IMG/VR virus record: IMGVR_UViG_3300042731_008324
Span: 1-20,013 of that record
Strand: one strand, 5' to 3'
Source: a virus
Length of the DNA stretch: 20,013 nt
Numbering within the stretch: the stretch's first letter is position 1; every line of letters starts with the position of its first letter. Made by a program: the position numbers and the translations under genes. A model generated the notes under the pieces. That model was not told the DNA's origin and ran no database searches. It saw only the letters and a list, made by a program, of their open reading frames with translations. Below, in pieces: positions 14,120-20,013 of the stretch.

Positions 14120-15343
14120 TCACTCCCCCCTGGCGTAGACGAGCCGGTTCGGTGTTTCCCCGGTGAGCCCCGAGAGGACGTCCTTGGTCGAGAGACGGAA
14201 GACCTCCTCGGCGACCCCGGCCGGGGTGAGGACAGGGTTCCGGGCCAGCGTCAGGGCGGCGACCCCAGCGACGTGGGGGGATGCCATGGAGGTCCCGTCC
14301 TTGCGCCCCCCGATGGAGTCGATCCCGGTGCCCGGGGCGCACAGATCCACGACGTCGCCGTAGTTCGAGAAGTAGGCCTCCTCGTCCCCACGGGTGGAGG
14401 CACAGGTCGTGAGAGCCTGGACGACGCGGGCCGGGGAGTGCCCCTTCGCGTCCTCGTCCGAGTTCCCGGCCGCGGCAACGAACGTGGCCCCGGCGGCGAT
14501 GACCTTGCAGACGGCGTCGTCGATGGCCGGGGAGGCGGAGCCGCCCCAGCTCGCGTTGACGACCTTGCCGACGGCCCCGGGGCCGGGGTCGTGCTCAGCG
14601 ATCCACCCGAGCGAGCGGATGGCGTCGGTGTCGGTCCCCGAACCGCTCTTGTTCAGGAAGCGGACGGAGTGGATCGTGCAGCCGCGGCAGACGCCGAAAC
14701 TAGACCCGGCCGCGGTGCCGGCGACGTGGGTCCCATGCCCTGTCCCCTGAGGGTCGTCCGCGCAGCCCCCGAAGAGGATGGTCGAGAAGCAGTCCGAGGA
14801 GAGCCGGTCTGCGAACTCGGGGTTGGGGATGACCCCGGTGTCTTGGATGTAGAGATGAACCCCGGCACCGAGCGCGCCCGGCTCGAAGAAGCCGTCAAGA
14901 GGACGGACGCGCTGGTCGATCCGATCGAGGCCCCAGGACTTCACGTCCTGCGTCCGGACCGTCCCCTCCTCCTGGACGTACTGGACCCGGGGATCGGCGA
15001 CCACGGACTCGACGCTGCTCAGGTCGGCCGAGAAGCCACCGACGAGGTCGAGCGTCTGGATGTTGGAGGCCGTGCCGAAGCCCGCGGCCGCGAACTGCAG
15101 GGCCTGGGCCGGGTCAGCCCCCGCGGCGGCGAGGATACCGCGGCGTTCCTCGAGAACCTCGGGCTTCAGGACCACGATATAGCGCCCCGTCGGATCCTCC
15201 ACCTTCACGAGACCCTGGAGCTGAGGGGGGTTGTCACAGTCGTAGGCCTCGGGAGGAGGGACGGGGCAGAAAGGCGGACACGGGAGCTGGTCACAGCTCA
15301 GGAGCGGTAGGACCAGCAGTGCGGCCGAGATCGTCTTCTTCAC
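14120..15343 (-). CDS. Lipoprotein subtilisin-like serine protease (S8)
   Basis: A 407-residue subtilase with an export signal and lipobox (LPLLSC, Cys17). Residues about 52-130 form an I9-type inhibitory prodomain (YIVVLKPE near 55, GFSADLS near 103, then DPRVQYVQEEGTV). The catalytic triad is complete: Asp168 in IQDTG, His203 in GHGTHVAG, Ser352 in GTSMASPHVAG, with the oxyanion Asn294 in AAGNSDED. Extra cysteines (185, 194, 219, 222) could form disulphides, consistent with folding outside the cytoplasm. The fold is proteinase K-like. The start is GTG at 15343, overlapping the M15 stop as TAGTG. It is not a capsid maturation protease by sequence, since those lie in the cytoplasm and belong to other families. 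It could process surface proteins of the host. Confidence 0.9.
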   Translation of the reverse strand: MKKTISAALLVLPLLSCDQLPCPPFCPVPPPEAYDCDNPPQLQGLVKVEDPTGRYIVVLKPEVLEERRGILAAAGADPAQALQFAAAGFGTASNIQTLDLVGGFSADLSSVESVVADPRVQYVQEEGTVRTQDVKSWGLDRIDQRVRPLDGFFEPGALGAGVHLYIQDTGVIPNPEFADRLSSDCFSTILFGGCADDPQGTGHGTHVAGTAAGSSFGVCRGCTIHSVRFLNKSGSGTDTDAIRSLGWIAEHDPGPGAVGKVVNASWGGSASPAIDDAVCKVIAAGATFVAAAGNSDEDAKGHSPARVVQALTTCASTRGDEEAYFSNYGDVVDLCAPGTGIDSIGGRKDGTSMASPHVAGVAALTLARNPVLTPAGVAEEVFRLSTKDVLSGLTGETPNRLVYARGE

Positions 15344-15603
15344 TAGGTCACCTCCGGCTGAAGGTGGTCGTGGTCATGCTCACGAACCAGTTTGAGCCCG
15401 TGGTGGCGGGCTGCACGCTGAGCGACGCGAAGGGGGACGGGGGTGTCGTAGACCACGTCCCATGCGAGCCAGTCTTGGTGCCAGGAGTCCGGATGGCCGC
15501 CGACGAGGGCGTTGCGCTTTGCGGTGCGGCCCCACGAGGTCACGGAGCCCCCCGTCGCGGCGCAGAAGGCCTTGACCTTGGAGCAGCCCTCCTCCGGAGT
15601 CAT
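15343..15603 (-). CDS. Mini M15-type peptidase, probable endolysin
   Basis: An 86-residue single-domain zinc peptidase of the D-Ala-D-Ala / L-Ala-D-Glu carboxypeptidase type (family M15). The H-x6-D zinc motif is in SWHQDWLAWDVVYD (His42, Asp49), and the second zinc/catalytic segment is REHDHDHLQ near residues 74-82. The start (RTAKRNALVGGHPDSWH) matches the N-terminal face of the fold. It has no signal sequence and no cell-wall-binding domain, so release would depend on the holin two genes downstream. The usual Gly of the HxxGxAxD motif is Trp here. The size is below most members but viable for this compact fold. The ATG overlaps the TerL ATPase stop as TGATG. Confidence 0.8.
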   Translation of the reverse strand: MTPEEGCSKVKAFCAATGGSVTSWGRTAKRNALVGGHPDSWHQDWLAWDVVYDTPVPLRVAQRAARHHGLKLVREHDHDHLQPEVT

Positions 15604-16847
15604 CACCCCCGCACCACCTGCCTCATCGGCACCACCTCGAGCTGAGCCAGCAGCGGGCGCGCCTGGTCCCGGACCCGCTGCTGCACCTTGGTCGAGAAGA
15701 CCGAGCGCCCCGAGTGCTGGAAGCACTCGTCGTCGGTTACCGAGCCGTACTCCTCGACGAAGGTCTTGAGGTCGTCCTCGGATTCGTACTCCTCCCGGGT
15801 CCTCTCGTACCAGTAGAGCTGGTCCCGGGAGAGCGAGCACACCCGCCCGAGATAGGCCTGGGAGGTCTCCTCGCAGTGGCGCGCGTGGGAGAGCGTCGTC
15901 GAAGCAGGAGACCAGTCAGGCGGGGCGGGGAGGGAGTACCGCGGCTCCACGTACCAGGGGATGAAGATGTTGACCTTGAAGCGGGTGTTCCCGCCCCGCG
16001 ACGCCTTCCAGTGCGAGTGCCACCAGTTGTGCCGCCCCTTCGCCGTGGACTCGAAGAAGACGAAGGACGTGGGGAGACGGTGGATGGTCGGGAGGAGCGA
16101 GCCGCGGATCTGAGCGATCTGGACGACCTCCCAGGTCGACAGCTCCGAGAGGTGGCAGAAGCCGAGCGTCTTCCCACGGCCGAGCTGACCACGCTGGCCC
16201 TCGGTCCCGCGGGTCGACTTCCCCGAGCCTACCCAGACGTGGCACTCCGTGTCGAACTTCATCTCCTTGTTCTTGACATGCTCCTCGACCTTGGGGGCGA
16301 GCCACCAGGGGAGGTTCTCGATGATCCGCTCGTAGATGTCGAACATGAAGGCGGAGGTCTCTGGGACATCAGCGGCGATGAGGGCGAAGAGGTGCTCCTC
16401 AGTGGTCATACGATAGGCCGCGACCGCCTCGGCGAAGGTCGATCCACCGACCTGGCGAGCCCCCTTCAGGAGATTGCACAGGATCCCGTCGTGGATCTCG
16501 CCGTCGCGCACTGCCAGCTCGGCCTCCGCGAGGCGGCCAAGGATGAAGGCCTGGGTGTCCAGGAAGGGATTCATCCGCCCGAGGCGGGCCCCGCCCACGT
16601 TGATCATCGCGTAACGCGTGGCCCAATACTCGAAGGAGGACTGCACGAGAAGGCGCTCGTTCACCACGAAGCGAGCCTCGGCCTCCTCCAGGGGGCGCGG
16701 CGCCTTCCCCTTCACGGCGTGGACACCCGCAAGGCGGTGGACCATCTCCTCCACCTCCGCGACGGAGTGCGGCTGGACCGTGAAGCCAGGATGGAAGGCG
16801 TCCTCCAGCTTCCGCAGGCGCTCGTCGCAGACGTCGGGATGGAACAT
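15603..16847 (-). CDS. terL (ATPase part): Large terminase subunit, ATPase half (separate gene)
   Basis: A 414-residue protein matching the packaging-motor ATPase of phage large terminases. After an N-terminal helical part comes an adenine-binding-like region (TQAFILGR), then a deviant Walker A LKGARQVGGST (127-137). Walker B with catalytic Glu is in LGFCHLSELSTW (228-239; Glu235), and the coupling motif FFESTAKG is at 264-271. The protein ends shortly after DDECFQHSGRSVFS (372-385), the segment that normally leads into the nuclease domain. None of the nuclease motifs follows; they occur in the gene at 10934-11863. It therefore looks like a complete ATPase domain cut exactly at the interdomain linker. 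The ATG overlaps the FN3 gene stop as TGATG; longer alternative starts would overlap that gene further. Confidence 0.9.
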   Translation of the reverse strand: MFHPDVCDERLRKLEDAFHPGFTVQPHSVAEVEEMVHRLAGVHAVKGKAPRPLEEAEARFVVNERLLVQSSFEYWATRYAMINVGGARLGRMNPFLDTQAFILGRLAEAELAVRDGEIHDGILCNLLKGARQVGGSTFAEAVAAYRMTTEEHLFALIAADVPETSAFMFDIYERIIENLPWWLAPKVEEHVKNKEMKFDTECHVWVGSGKSTRGTEGQRGQLGRGKTLGFCHLSELSTWEVVQIAQIRGSLLPTIHRLPTSFVFFESTAKGRHNWWHSHWKASRGGNTRFKVNIFIPWYVEPRYSLPAPPDWSPASTTLSHARHCEETSQAYLGRVCSLSRDQLYWYERTREEYESEDDLKTFVEEYGSVTDDECFQHSGRSVFSTKVQQRVRDQARPLLAQLEVVPMRQVVRG

Positions 16848-17197
16848 CAGGGCACGATCGTGATGATGATCTGCACGGAGCTGGGGGCTACAGGGACGGC
16901 CGGCGTCGTGGCGCACGCCTCTGGGGAGACACCCTCCCCGACCGCGTTGAAGGCCACGATGCGGTAGCAGTACTCCGTGTTGGGGTTGAGAGGCTCATCG
17001 ACGTAGCTGACCGCGTCGACGGGCAGGGTAGCGATGGGAGCAAAGGTCCCTGCCACGCCCTCCTTCCGCTCGACACGGAAGCCGTCCTCGTTGTCGGAGT
17101 TGTCCACCCACGAGATGGTTCCTCGGATTCCCTGGGCCTCGGCAACCGAAGCCAGGCTGAAGGCCAGGGCCAGAGCGATCAGGATGCGCCAAGTCAT
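16847..17197 (-). CDS. Exported fibronectin type III domain protein
   Basis: A 116-residue protein with a Sec signal peptide (about 1-21, hydrophobic core ILIALALAFSLASV, AEA before the cut) and one fibronectin type III domain: ISWVDNSDNEDGFRVERK (strands B-C), FAPIATLPVDAVSYVDEPLNPNTEYCYRIVAFN and a final G strand near 90. No enzymatic motif is present. FN3 domains are common adhesion or spacer modules in phage virion proteins and bacterial secreted enzymes, but a free-standing exported copy is unusual. Its TGATG overlap with the terminase ATPase start means the two are co-translated. The ATG at 17197 has GAGG 8 bases before it. Confidence 0.85.
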   Translation of the reverse strand: MTWRILIALALAFSLASVAEAQGIRGTISWVDNSDNEDGFRVERKEGVAGTFAPIATLPVDAVSYVDEPLNPNTEYCYRIVAFNAVGEGVSPEACATTPAVPVAPSSVQIIITIVP

Positions 17198-17207
17198 ATC
17201 TGGTACC

Positions 17208-18800
17208 TCACTGCACCGGGATGCACATCCCGGCGGGACAACTGTAGTGGATCGTCACGTTTCCCGGGCCCGCGGGCGCCCCACTCTCGTACTCGAACGC
17301 GCCCGCGTCCCAACCGGAGCCCTGGGGTCGCGAAACGCCATCGTAGTCGACCTCGATGCTCTCGCCGTAGGTGGAGAAGTAGGTATCATAGATCGAGCTT
17401 TCGGAGCCGATGTCGATCGCGGGGCTCGTGTCTTCGAGATTGAAATCGTGGTTTGCCTGGTCCACGAAGTCGGGGTCCTCTAGGTAGTTCTCCGAGCCCC
17501 CCTCGAAGTTTGCTTGGAGGTCGGCGGTGTCGGTGTAGGTATCCGCAGTGCTGCCGCCCCACGCGATGTCCAGACTCCCGCCGCCCTGATAGAAGATGGT
17601 CCGGTCCAAGTCGGAGACGTCGGCAACGGCCGAGGGCTCGATGTAGACGTCATCATAGATAGACCCTGCGAGATCCACCGCGATGTTGTCGTAGATCACG
17701 AGGTCGAAGTTGTCCCGCCAAGCCGCCCGGAGGAAGTGGTCGCAGTTCTCAATCGTGTTGTTCACGATGTGGATCGGGGCGCCGCCCTTGTCGAACTGGA
17801 TCGCAGCGGAGGTGCAGTCCCGAATCACGTTGCCAAGGATGTAGGCCGGGCCCCAAGAGCCAGAACCGTTCGCCGCAGCCTCGATCCGGATCCCCTTGGT
17901 GTTGTTGCGGATCAGGTTGAAGATGACCCAGATGTCCACCGCCTGGTCGTCAAGGCCATTGGATCCGATAAGGACCGCGGTTCCGTCCGATCCTCCCGCT
18001 GGGACGTGGCCCCACATCTCGTTCTGCGAGATCACGATGTGCTCGGAGGTCTTGAAGTCGACGGCGTTCTCTATGTTCTCGTGGATGTTGTTGCCTCCGA
18101 TGTAGACCCACTGCGGGCCGGGTTCGGCGCAGTTATGGCAGAACTGGATGCCGTCACCGGAGCACATCTCGATCTCGTTCTCAAGGATCCAGAGGTAGTC
18201 GGTGGTGGACCCGGCGTAGATCCCGTGCCGGTCGTCCGGAACGGCGTAGTTCCCGCAGTCGTGGATGTGATTGTCGTAGTAAACGACGTAGTCGGCGTAG
18301 GTGTTATTGCCGTTCCTGTTGGGGTGGGGCCCGATGTCATTGTAGCGGACCGAGATGTGATCCCCTCCGCTATTCGTCGCCGTAGCGTGGAGGTTGAAGT
18401 TCTCGAAGATGAAGTAGCTCCCGTAGAGGGTCACGCGGTCGTTGCTGGCCTGCTGGAGCACCACCTGGGAGGCAGGGGACGTCGGACCCCGAAGGTAGAC
18501 GGGGGAACCCGAGGTGCCATTGCCTGTAAACGTCGGATCGGATGGGAGGTTGTAGGGACCGCCACGCACCTGGCAAATCTCGCCCGCCGAGAATGTCGTC
18601 GGAATCGTGCAGCGCGGCGAGCCGGGGGAGCCGTTGCCCGAATCGGAGCAGCTCCCCGAGTTGTCCACCCAGTAGTCGTAGGTGTTGTCGTCGGTCGTCT
18701 CGTCAATGCCGAAGGGTGGTTCTGGGATGCCGATGGGCGGGTCGTAGGCTAGAGCAGGGACGGCCGCGAGAACGAAGACTAGCAGAAGTAGGCTCCTCAT
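17208..18800 (-). CDS. Exported right-handed beta-helix protein with choice-of-anchor-Q-like C-terminus
   Basis: A 530-residue protein with a Sec signal peptide (residues 1-18, ending ALA). The N-terminal part has the YWVDNSGSCSDSGNGSPGSP opening seen in parallel beta-helix proteins, then runs of short turns with Asn-rich, I/V-rich strands (ILENEIEMCSGDGIQFC, VIFNLIRNNTKGIRIEAA, ILGNVIRDCTSAAIQFDK, IVNNTIENCDHFL) that repeat every 20-30 residues, the signature of pectate-lyase-like and NosD-like beta helices. Near 475-515 it has SPAIDIGS and GVSRPQGSGWDAGAFEY, typical of a choice-of-anchor Q domain in bacterial secreted proteins. Polysaccharide binding or depolymerase activity is plausible but no catalytic residues can be assigned. 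The start overlaps the preceding stop as ATGA. It differs from phage tail spikes in having a signal peptide. Confidence 0.85.
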   Translation of the reverse strand: MRSLLLLVFVLAAVPALAYDPPIGIPEPPFGIDETTDDNTYDYWVDNSGSCSDSGNGSPGSPRCTIPTTFSAGEICQVRGGPYNLPSDPTFTGNGTSGSPVYLRGPTSPASQVVLQQASNDRVTLYGSYFIFENFNLHATATNSGGDHISVRYNDIGPHPNRNGNNTYADYVVYYDNHIHDCGNYAVPDDRHGIYAGSTTDYLWILENEIEMCSGDGIQFCHNCAEPGPQWVYIGGNNIHENIENAVDFKTSEHIVISQNEMWGHVPAGGSDGTAVLIGSNGLDDQAVDIWVIFNLIRNNTKGIRIEAAANGSGSWGPAYILGNVIRDCTSAAIQFDKGGAPIHIVNNTIENCDHFLRAAWRDNFDLVIYDNIAVDLAGSIYDDVYIEPSAVADVSDLDRTIFYQGGGSLDIAWGGSTADTYTDTADLQANFEGGSENYLEDPDFVDQANHDFNLEDTSPAIDIGSESSIYDTYFSTYGESIEVDYDGVSRPQGSGWDAGAFEYESGAPAGPGNVTIHYSCPAGMCIPVQ

Positions 18801-19549
18801 GGCCCAACCCCCATGAGTGTCAGCTTAGGCGTAACTGCTGCACCAGATCCTTCATTGATCGCGACACACATCCCGTGGGTGTCATTGGTTCCTTGGTCCC
18901 AGCCGCAGCTAACATCCGTGGAGCCGATAGTGTCGTAGCGATACCAACCCCAGGAAGTAGAACCAGAGTCGAACTCGTAGGTTTGCGTCCAGCCCGGGGA
19001 TATAGGCGCTATGTTGTCTTCAGTGTTCATGCCGCTGCCGGCCATGATGACAACCCAGGATGTCTTCCCGTTCAGTCCGAGGGTCGCACGGGGGTTTGAC
19101 TGCACATTACTGTCAATCGAGACGTCTACTGCATTAACTTCTGGATCTTCACTGCTAGTCGTGACAGTAAACGAACATGCATGCAGTTCCTCTCCATTGG
19201 CGCTCGTGACGTAGACCGTCTGGGCGCCCGTGGGTACGGAGGACCCCAGAAAGAAGCCGTGAAGGTAGCTAATCGCCTCCGTGGCTCCCGTCGCTTGCTT
19301 GGGGCTGTTGGTGATCTCGCTCATGGAGTTGCCACCGTATGTGACGGTGGAAACCCCATCCCCCTCCGAGTCGTCGCTTTGCCCAATGAGGACCAGTACA
19401 CCATCAGGCGTCCCGCTCGGGGTGTGTGTCCAAGACAGGTCGCCCGTGCTACTGCCGGAGTAGCAGTCGTCCGCGTCGAAGGCGACGTCGGCCCAAGACG
19501 GCGCCGCCGCGAGGAGCAGCAGTGCGAAAATAAGAACTAGAGCCTTCAT
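18797..19549 (-). CDS. Exported beta-sandwich protein of unknown function
   Basis: A 250-residue protein with a clear Sec signal peptide (1-20, MKALVLIFALLLLAAAPSWA). The mature part is all-beta in pattern (LSWTHTPSGTPDGVLVLIG, then VSTVTYGGNSMSEI and TVYVTSANGEELHACSFTVT), very like the jelly-roll domains seen in environmental phage and bacterial proteins with an early W-H tract and a vTYGG motif. No catalytic residues are evident. The region is much less GC-rich than the rest: 59 of 120 G+C over 19081-19200 by hand count, versus 40 of 60 at 13741-13800. It overlaps the beta-helix gene start by 4 bases. It could be a surface or adhesion protein. Confidence 0.75.
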   Translation of the reverse strand: MKALVLIFALLLLAAAPSWADVAFDADDCYSGSSTGDLSWTHTPSGTPDGVLVLIGQSDDSEGDGVSTVTYGGNSMSEITNSPKQATGATEAISYLHGFFLGSSVPTGAQTVYVTSANGEELHACSFTVTTSSEDPEVNAVDVSIDSNVQSNPRATLGLNGKTSWVVIMAGSGMNTEDNIAPISPGWTQTYEFDSGSTSWGWYRYDTIGSTDVSCGWDQGTNDTHGMCVAINEGSGAAVTPKLTLMGVGP

Positions 19550-19551
19550 GC

Positions 19552-19890
19552 CTACCGCCGGTAATTCTTCTCCGCGTAGCCGTCCCAGAGCGTGTCGGAC
19601 ATGGCCGAGGTGATATTGGCGTCAGTGACTTCGGCTTGGTTCAGGGGATCAGTAAGGTCCAGCGTTGCAATAGGATTCTGCGTCACCAGAACCCGGGCAA
19701 AGTTGGCGGCCTCCTCCAGCGGATTGTCGAGAACGCGCCCGGCGAGGTCTTTCCGCCACGGGATGGCCACCCCAGCCGTGGTCTCTTGTGCGATACCAGC
19801 GGCCTTGCTCTCCATGGCGTAAGTAACCCGGCCGACAAAATCCCCGTTCCCGGCCAGCTCGTTCAACAGCTTGAAATCCCCGATTGGCAT
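19552..19890 (-). CDS. Small phage structural-type protein, 112 residues
   Basis: The ATG at 19890 is chosen because AAAGGAG lies 8 bases upstream and the TAA of the previous gene is 13 bases upstream; a longer frame from 19992 would run through that gene. The protein is helical and then extended, with RVTYAMESKAAGIAQET near residues 21-37 and SAMSDTLWDGYAEKNY at the end. This pattern, an alanine-rich helix, an intermediate VLDNP-E-A-FARVLVTQNP segment and a terminal D-W-YA motif, is one I recall from small phage proteins near tail or baseplate genes, with unknown function. The TAG is 2 bases before the next ATG. Confidence 0.75.
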   Translation of the reverse strand: MPIGDFKLLNELAGNGDFVGRVTYAMESKAAGIAQETTAGVAIPWRKDLAGRVLDNPLEEAANFARVLVTQNPIATLDLTDPLNQAEVTDANITSAMSDTLWDGYAEKNYRR

Positions 19891-19903
19891 TCTATTTTCT
19901 CCT

Positions 19904-20013
19904 TTAGTAGATGGCGTATGAGATGCTGCCGGAGAGCTGCGTCGCGGCACTCGTGACGATGCAGACAGAATCACCGGTGGCGCCAGCTCCATTCGTGCTC
20001 AGGACCGAGCCCA
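19904..20013 (-). CDS. Partial protein, C-terminal 35 residues
   Basis: An open frame from the window edge ends in TAA at 19906-19904. The 35 visible residues are Gly/Ser/Thr/Ala-rich with beta alternation (SVCIVTSAATQLSGSISYAIY) and look like the last strands of a virion or appendage protein. The start is outside the window, so the size and function are unknown. It is supported by the unbroken frame, the tight spacing and the Shine-Dalgarno sequence of the next gene right after its stop. Confidence 0.6.
   Translation of the reverse strand, partial: GSVLSTNGAGATGDSVCIVTSAATQLSGSISYAIY

Noticed and set aside
15604-15840. A longer start for the M15 gene inside the terminase ATPase gene
   Set aside because: The extra N-terminal part is Gly/Arg/Pro-rich antisense-like sequence read out of the frame of a real gene; the ATG at 15603 gives a normal M15 N-terminus.
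15603-16847. Intein or self-splicing intron as the cause of the terminase split
   Set aside because: The genes between the halves are ordinary separate coding genes with their own starts, and no homing endonuclease, intein block or group I core is seen. Both halves have proper starts and stops.
16847-16916. A longer start for the ATPase gene, 23 codons upstream
   Set aside because: The extension would overlap the FN3 gene in another frame and has a composition unlike a terminase N-terminus; the TGATG junction at 16847 is the usual one in this operon.
19891-19992. A longer start for the 112-residue gene
   Set aside because: It would overlap the end of the upstream partial gene, and the ATG at 19890 has a clear AAAGGAG ribosome site.
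1-20013. tRNA genes, CRISPR arrays, insertion sequences, att sites
   Set aside because: None was recognised: no tRNA-like cloverleaf with a T-loop sequence, no regularly spaced repeats, no transposase or integrase, and no terminal inverted repeats were visible by eye.

Overview
The window is a high-GC stretch of a tailed double-stranded DNA phage (class Caudoviricetes) or prophage. It carries the DNA-packaging, lysis and head-morphogenesis genes, plus part of the tail or appendage genes. The head genes decide this: an unmistakable portal, a scaffold-like protein followed directly by a major capsid protein, and both halves of a large terminase. Every supported gene is on the minus strand, so transcription runs from base 20013 towards base 1. 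Coding density is almost total. The longest gap is 51 bases, and many junctions are one-base or four-base stop/start overlaps. No tRNA, integrase, replication gene, insertion sequence or CRISPR array is visible. The host cannot be fixed from the sequence. Lipoprotein signal peptides and a possible spanin-like protein fit a diderm (Gram-negative-type) host, but this is inference.

In transcription order, the right end (about 16.8-20.0 kb) holds the tail end of an unidentified gene, a small phage-type structural protein, and three successive proteins with Sec signal peptides: a beta-sandwich protein, a right-handed beta-helix protein and a fibronectin type III protein. Part of this region is clearly less GC-rich than the rest. 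Next come the terminase ATPase gene, a mini M15 peptidase (probable endolysin), a lipoprotein subtilase, a lipoprotein resembling a glycoside hydrolase, and a holin-like membrane protein with a second start inside it. Only then, 3.7 kb downstream of the ATPase gene, does the terminase nuclease gene appear. After it come four small genes: a 38-residue membrane peptide, an 80-residue protein, a ribbon-helix-helix-like protein that is a candidate small terminase, and a zinc-ribbon protein.

The centre and left (0-9.7 kb) form a conventional head module: portal, three very basic small proteins, a small Pro/Gly-rich protein, scaffold, major capsid protein, two decoration or auxiliary head proteins and a possible neck/adaptor protein. 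Further genes are a small protein, an unknown protein, a membrane/coiled-coil protein, a repeat-bearing tail-fibre-like protein and a partial structural gene that runs off the left edge. No tape-measure, tail-tube or sheath gene is seen, so the tail type is undetermined.

The outstanding feature is that the large terminase exists as two separate genes, ATPase and nuclease. Between them lies a translationally linked cassette of lysis and secreted-enzyme genes. The second notable feature is the run of five exported, host-like proteins (two of them lipoproteins) embedded in a late phage operon.
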